A stretch of DNA of 9,057 bases, taken from NCBI GenBank assembly GCA_017547065.1, contig JAFYRC010000035.1, positions 1 to 9,057 of the forward strand, read 5' to 3'. The position numbers were made by a program, and so were the translations under genes. Source of the stretch: Tidjanibacter sp. Lineage in GTDB: Bacteria > Bacteroidota > Bacteroidia > Bacteroidales > Rikenellaceae. This document shows, in pieces, positions 5,406 through 9,057 of this stretch. The notes under the pieces were generated by a model, which ran no database searches, was not told the origin of the DNA, and worked only from the letters and a program-made list of their open reading frames with translations. Each line of letters begins with the position of its first letter. Within the stretch, counting starts at the first letter, position 1.

Positions 5406-7013
5406 TTAGAATGGAGCGTCCTCGTAGGTTGGTCTTGCGGTGCCACGTGCCTGCGAGCCGTCGAGGCCTGCCGACGAGGGTGGCATGGCGTCGAAGCCGC
5501 TGCCGTCAAAACCGCCACCTCCGAAGCTGTCGCCACCTCCGAAGCTGTCGCCACCATCGAGCGAACTACCAAACTCGCGGTCGCCACCATAGAGCGAGCC
5601 ATCAAGCGGGTCGAAGTCGCTAAACTGTGCAAACTCCTTGCGGAACTTCATCTTGATGATGTCGGTGGCACCGTTACGGTGCTTGGCAACGATGAGCTCG
5701 GCGAGGTTTTCGGTCGATGTACCGTCCTCCATCTCGGTGAGTCCGTAGTACTCGGGACGGTGGATGAAGGCAACGATGTCGGCGTCCTGCTCAATAGCAC
5801 CCGACTCACGCAGGTTGGAGAGCTGAGGACGTTTGCTACCACCCATAGCCTCCGCCGAACGGTTCAGCTGCGAGAGGGCGATGATGGGGATGTTGAGCTC
5901 CTTGGCCACCGCTTTGAGGGTACGAGAAATGTATGCCACCTCTTGCTCACGATTGCCTTTGGTGTCCTTCGGACCGGCCATAAGCTGGAGGTAGTCGATA
6001 ATCACAAGCTGGATGTCGTGCTGAGCTTTGAGTTTACGCACCTTTGAACGGAACTCCGACACGGGCAGTGCGGGGGTATCGTCGATAAAGATGGGGGCCT
6101 CGGCAAGGGGCTTGGCCGAAAGTTCGAGGTGATTCCACTGCTCGGTGGTCAGACGACCACTCCTTACATCGGCACTCGAAAGCTGCGACTCTGCCACCAG
6201 CAGACGCATCATCAGCTGCGTGGCGCTCATCTCCAACGAGAAAAATGCAATACCTTTACCCTCGTTCACGGCAATGTTGCGTGCCATCGAGAGCACAAAG
6301 GCGGTCTTACCCATTGAAGGCCTTGCTGCGATGATGATCATATCGGAGGGCTGCCAACCGAGAGTGAGTTTGTCGAGATCCTTGAAGCCCGTGGGCACAC
6401 CATTGATCTTTCCACCCTTCTTCACAGCCTCCTGAATCATTTCGAGGGTCTTGCCCATGATGTTCTTCGAACTCTGCACCTCTTTGGAGATGTGTCCTTC
6501 CGACACCTTGAAGATCTCCTGCTCGGCAAAGTTCAGCAGGTCGGAGAGCTCCTCGCTCTCGTCGTAGGAGCGTGCGAGAATCTCGCCAGAAGCCCTGATG
6601 AGCTCCCTCTGCACAAACTTCTGTGCTACAATGGTCGAGTGGAATTCGAGGTTGGAAGCCGAAGCAACCTTCTGTGTCAGCTTGGCGAGAAATTGTGCGC
6701 CACCAACAGCTTTGAGCTGTCGCTGCTGTTTGAGCTTCTCTGTTACGGTCAGCAGGTCGATGGGTTTGAGCTCGGTGGCGAGCTCCTCGATAGCCTTGAA
6801 GACGATGCGGTGTTGCTCGCTGTAAAAAGCGTCGGCGGTGAGATACTCCTGTACGGTGATAATACCATCCTTTTCGAGCATCAGCGCACCGAGCACAGCC
6901 TCCTCCAAGTCGAGTGCCTGGGGTGGAATGTGACCATTGGAGCCTTCGCCCGATGTGAGAGCATTGTAGGCTGCTCGATTGTTATCCCTGCGGTTGTTAT
7001 ATTCGTTTGCCAT
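5406..7013 (-). CDS. dnaB: Replicative DNA helicase DnaB
   Basis: A 535-residue hexameric 5'-3' replicative helicase that unwinds the chromosome at the fork and interacts with primase. The N-terminal domain (about 30-130: PPQALDLEEAVLGALML) and linker helices (to ~180) are typical. The RecA-like motor (about 190-465) shows GVPTGFKDLDKLTLGW (205-220), Walker A RPSMGKTA (231-238), the catalytic glutamate in SLEMS (259-263), Walker B LVIIDYLQLM (336-345), SQLNRSAE (381-388), LRESGAIEQDADIV (401-414) and the arginine-finger region KHRNG (444-448). No intein is present. After ~465 comes a 70-residue Gly/Ser/Asp-rich tail with a repeated GDSFGG unit, ending YEDAPF, like the acidic tip of SSB; E. 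coli DnaB lacks such a tail. The start at ATG 7013 lies 12 bp after ygiQ; the N-terminal ~25 residues are polar and Asn-rich. A possible promoter -7 box lies in the end of ygiQ. Confidence 0.98.
   Translation of the reverse strand: MANEYNNRRDNNRAAYNALTSGEGSNGHIPPQALDLEEAVLGALMLEKDGIITVQEYLTADAFYSEQHRIVFKAIEELATELKPIDLLTVTEKLKQQRQLKAVGGAQFLAKLTQKVASASNLEFHSTIVAQKFVQRELIRASGEILARSYDESEELSDLLNFAEQEIFKVSEGHISKEVQSSKNIMGKTLEMIQEAVKKGGKINGVPTGFKDLDKLTLGWQPSDMIIIAARPSMGKTAFVLSMARNIAVNEGKGIAFFSLEMSATQLMMRLLVAESQLSSADVRSGRLTTEQWNHLELSAKPLAEAPIFIDDTPALPVSEFRSKVRKLKAQHDIQLVIIDYLQLMAGPKDTKGNREQEVAYISRTLKAVAKELNIPIIALSQLNRSAEAMGGSKRPQLSNLRESGAIEQDADIVAFIHRPEYYGLTEMEDGTSTENLAELIVAKHRNGATDIIKMKFRKEFAQFSDFDPLDGSLYGGDREFGSSLDGGDSFGGGDSFGGGGFDGSGFDAMPPSSAGLDGSQARGTARPTYEDAPF
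5513..5555 (-). repeat. 18-bp tandem repeat in the dnaB tail (about 2.4 copies)
   Basis: Two identical 18-bp units (5513-5530 and 5531-5548) are followed by the first 7 bases of a third. Each full unit encodes one DSFGGG-type hexapeptide of the DnaB C-terminal tail (residues ~487-500). Because the unit is a multiple of three, gain or loss of a copy would lengthen or shorten the tail without shifting the frame. The exact identity of the units suggests recent duplication. Confidence 0.85.
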
Positions 7014-7025
7014 TGTGCGGTTGGG

Positions 7026-8789
7026 TTATTTACGTTTTTTTCTATCCGTCAAATGTACGGTTTTTTTCGTAGAGTTGCTCTTTTGGGGGCCACCAAAGAA
7101 GTAACTTTTTTGTTGACACTTTGCCTCATAAGTGTTAGCAACATAGAGCTTTTCGCCCGTATATGGGTTCTCGCCCGTGTAGAACATCACCGAGGATAGC
7201 GTCATAGGGGTTGGAGTGAGGTCCTGCACCTGGTCGGTCATAAGCCTGAGAGCCCTCACTTTTGTTGATAACTTTCTCATATCCTCCTCCTTGCAACCGG
7301 GGTGCGAGGAGATAAAATAGGGGATGAGCTGGTATTTTAGGCCATTATCCCTACAAACCTTACCGAAGAATGCGTGCAACTTTTCAAACTCCTCAAAGGG
7401 CGGTTTACGCATCAACTTCAACACGTGGGGCTCGGTGTGCTCGGGGGCAACTTTCAGCCTGCCGGAGGTGTGGTGAAGAATCACTTCCCTCATATATCGT
7501 CCGCCGTCGTCGGGGATGTCATATCGTATGCCACTACCGATGAAAGCTCTCTTTATTCCCTTCACCTCTCTCACTTTGCGGTAGAGGTCCAGTAGGGGTT
7601 TAAGGTCGCGGTTGAGGTTGGGGCACACCTTGGGCGTCAGGCACGAGGGGCGCACACACTTCCTACACAGCTCGGTGTTTTTGCCTCCCAGCATATACAT
7701 ATCGGCCGAAGGGCCACCAACGTCCGAAAGGTATCCCTTGAAGTCGGGAAGGAGTTTTACCTTCTCAATCTCGGCCAAAATGCTCTTTTCGCTCCTCGAA
7801 GTGATGAACTTACCCTGGTGGGCCGAGATGGTGCAGAACGAACATCCGCCAAAGCAACCACGGTGAATATTCACCGAGTGCTTAATCATCTCGTAGGCCG
7901 GTATGGTTTTGTCCTTATATCGGGGGTGAGGTAGGCGTGTGTAGGGCAAGTCGAAACTCCTATCGAGCTCCTCGGTGGAGATTTGTGCGTGGGGAGGGTT
8001 AATCACCACCCACTTGTCGCCCACTTGCTCCACGATGGTCTTGTTCTGTTCCATGCGGTTACTCTCCACCTCCACCTTGGTGAAGTTCTCACCAAAGGCA
8101 CGCTTACTCTTGGTGCAGGCCTCAAAACTATTGAGCACGATGGTCTGCTCGGCGGGGAGTTTTTTCACATAGTCCTCACTCTCCACAAAGGCCACCTGGC
8201 GCAACTTACGCAACAACTTGGCGTTGAAACCATTTTTCAGGGCCTTGGCAACCTCCACAATGCTCACGTCGCCCATGCCATACATCAGCAGGTCGGCACC
8301 GCTCTCAATAAGCACGGAGGGTTTAAGAGTGTCGCTCCAATAGTCGTAGTGGGTTAGCCTTCGCAACGAGGCCTCAATACCACCAATCACCACGGGGGTG
8401 TGGGGGTAGAGCTCTTTGAGAATCTTGGTGTATTTTGTTACGGCATAGTCGGGACGGAATCCTGCCTGACCACCTGGGGTGTAGGCGTCGTCGTGTCGGA
8501 GTCGCTTGGCTGCGGTGTAGTGGTTGACCATCGAGTCCATCGAACCGGCCGACACACCGAAGAAGAGCCTTGGCTTACCCAATTTCTTAAAATCCCTCAA
8601 ATCGTCCCTCCAGTTGGGCTGTGGCACAATGGCCACCCTGTAACCTTCGGCCTCCAAGAGTCGGCCAATCACGGCCACACCAAACGAGGGGTGGTCTATG
8701 TATGCATCACCACTAAAAAGGATTACATCAATGTAGTCCCAGCCGAGAGCCTCGACCTCTTTGGCAGATGTGGGTAAGAAACGCGACAT
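7026..8789 (-). CDS. ygiQ: YgiQ-family radical SAM protein (UPF0313)
   Basis: A 587-residue cytoplasmic radical SAM enzyme of the YgiQ/UPF0313 family, whose reaction is not established. The N-terminal family domain is clear: LPTSAKEVEALGWDYIDVI (5-23) and YIDHPSFGVAVIGRLLE (30-46), followed by PVVIGGIEASLRRLTHYDYW (132-151), a cobalamin-binding-like Rossmann region. The radical SAM cluster motif is CFGGCSFC (C312, C316, C319), the Cx3Cx2C that binds the 4Fe-4S cluster. A further cysteine set, C375, C378, C383 and C389, follows the conserved DVGGPSADMY, and may hold a second metal site. LKVAPEHTEPHVLKLMRKP lies in the C-terminal half. The protein ends in a Lys/Arg-rich tail (TKKTVHLTDRKKRK) and is shorter than the ~740-residue E. 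coli protein. ATG 8789 is the family start, 33 bp after queA, preceded by an A-rich stretch. Confidence 0.95.
   Translation of the reverse strand: MSRFLPTSAKEVEALGWDYIDVILFSGDAYIDHPSFGVAVIGRLLEAEGYRVAIVPQPNWRDDLRDFKKLGKPRLFFGVSAGSMDSMVNHYTAAKRLRHDDAYTPGGQAGFRPDYAVTKYTKILKELYPHTPVVIGGIEASLRRLTHYDYWSDTLKPSVLIESGADLLMYGMGDVSIVEVAKALKNGFNAKLLRKLRQVAFVESEDYVKKLPAEQTIVLNSFEACTKSKRAFGENFTKVEVESNRMEQNKTIVEQVGDKWVVINPPHAQISTEELDRSFDLPYTRLPHPRYKDKTIPAYEMIKHSVNIHRGCFGGCSFCTISAHQGKFITSRSEKSILAEIEKVKLLPDFKGYLSDVGGPSADMYMLGGKNTELCRKCVRPSCLTPKVCPNLNRDLKPLLDLYRKVREVKGIKRAFIGSGIRYDIPDDGGRYMREVILHHTSGRLKVAPEHTEPHVLKLMRKPPFEEFEKLHAFFGKVCRDNGLKYQLIPYFISSHPGCKEEDMRKLSTKVRALRLMTDQVQDLTPTPMTLSSVMFYTGENPYTGEKLYVANTYEAKCQQKSYFFGGPQKSNSTKKTVHLTDRKKRK
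7050..7057 (-). promoter_or_regulatory. Possible -7 box upstream of dnaB
   Basis: TACATTTG on the minus strand matches the Bacteroidetes TAnnTTTG box and would start transcription about 30 nt before the dnaB ATG at 7013, inside the last codons of ygiQ. No TTTG is found at the expected 19-21 nt upstream (the nearest is about 36 nt away), so this is only a weak candidate for an internal dnaB promoter. Confidence 0.25.
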
Positions 8790-8822
8790 TGAGATAGTGT
8801 TTTTGTTATACGACTTGTGACG

Positions 8823-9057
8823 TTATACCACCTTTGGCACAAAGAGCAATGAACTATCGCCGTAGGAGAGGAAACGGAAGCCGTTGTCCATTGCGTAGGC
8901 ATACATATCCCTCCAACTCTCGCCCACTATGGCCGAGATGAGCAACAATAAGGTGCTCTTGGGTTGATGGAAGTTGGTCACCAGACCCTCGATTATGCGG
9001 AATCGGTGGTAGGGGGTAATCATAATCTGCGTTGCTGCCGACAGCTCCTCCAAGCCC
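8823..9057 (-). CDS. queA: S-adenosylmethionine:tRNA ribosyltransferase-isomerase QueA (C-terminal part, 5' end cut by the window)
   Basis: The last 77 residues of QueA, the cytoplasmic enzyme that moves the ribosyl group of SAM onto 7-aminomethyl-7-deazaguanine at position 34 of tRNA to make epoxyqueuosine. The fragment carries the conserved C-terminal block: MITPYHRFRIIEGLVTNFHQ, PKSTLLLLISAIVG, YAYAMDNGFRFLSYGDSSLL. VTNFHxPxSTLL and FRFxSYGD are family signatures. The frame is open to the right edge, so the TTG at 9053 is an internal leucine and not a start. The stop is TAA 8825-8823. It is the first visible member of the minus-strand gene run, 33 bp before ygiQ. Confidence 0.95.
   Translation of the reverse strand, partial: GLEELSAATQIMITPYHRFRIIEGLVTNFHQPKSTLLLLISAIVGESWRDMYAYAMDNGFRFLSYGDSSLLFVPKVV

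Noticed and set aside
5354..5632. 93-codon N-terminal extension of comM with alternating VATASE repeats
   Set aside because: It overlaps the dnaB tail in another frame, and the ComM family begins at MFTRVYTSTV, which is encoded from 5353.
7075..7105. Imperfect inverted repeat around GGGGGCC near the ygiQ 3' end
   Set aside because: Short, broken pairing inside coding sequence with no T tract placed to terminate; not convincing as a terminator.
5346..7199. Plus-strand open frames of 233 and 235 codons opposite dnaB
   Set aside because: Shadows of dnaB. The repeated VATSEAVATSEAVAT-like stretch in the first is only the DnaB glycine repeat read on the other strand.
8790..8822. Possible promoter in the 33-bp queA-ygiQ gap
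   Set aside because: The gap is AT-rich but has no TAnnTTTG box with a matching -33 element; read-through from queA is simpler.

Overview
The window looks like a stretch of core chromosome from a member of the Bacteroidales (Bacteroidota). Three things point there: the protein sequences; a promoter of the Bacteroidetes type (TTTG, 20 nt, TAACTTTG) in front of the kdsC-like gene; and the lack of well-spaced Shine-Dalgarno sequences before most starts. Base composition is moderately GC-rich by eye, which would fit an Alistipes/Rikenellaceae-like genome, but I cannot place the genus. I see no mobile element, CRISPR array, rRNA, tRNA, prophage or obvious horizontal-transfer signature. No stretch over 300 bases lacks a gene; the longest gap is 77 bp.

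Layout: one gene is on the plus strand, the 3' end of the site-2 protease gene rseP (1-530). It converges on a minus-strand block that fills the rest of the window. A perfect 15-bp hairpin (552-585) sits between the two and can end transcription from both sides. Read in its own direction (from the right edge leftwards), the minus block is: the 3' end of queA (9057-8823), ygiQ radical SAM (8789-7026), dnaB (7013-5406), comM/yifB-like AAA ATPase (5353-3812), a short comEC-like channel gene (3819-2335), a Bacteroidetes SAM-dependent methyltransferase with a THUMP-like domain (2353-1205), and a kdsC-like HAD phosphatase (1153-608).

Gaps from queA to comM are 33, 12 and 52 bp. comM/comEC overlap by 8 nt and comEC/methyltransferase by 19 nt, so queA-to-methyltransferase is plausibly one operon, with tight translational coupling in its last three genes. 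kdsC appears to have its own promoter, whose -33 box lies inside the end of the methyltransferase gene.

Functionally the block mixes tRNA queuosine synthesis (QueA), the replicative helicase (DnaB), a branch-migration ATPase linked to natural transformation (ComM) and a DNA-uptake-type membrane channel (ComEC core without the metallo-beta-lactamase domain). The last gene makes Kdo for lipopolysaccharide. The dnaB-comM-comEC run is a DNA-processing neighbourhood, but every member is a known family. I do not see a convincing undescribed system. The most interesting points are the glycine-rich DnaB tail ending in an SSB-like acidic-Pro-Phe tip, the short ComEC, and the methyltransferase of unknown substrate coupled to comEC.
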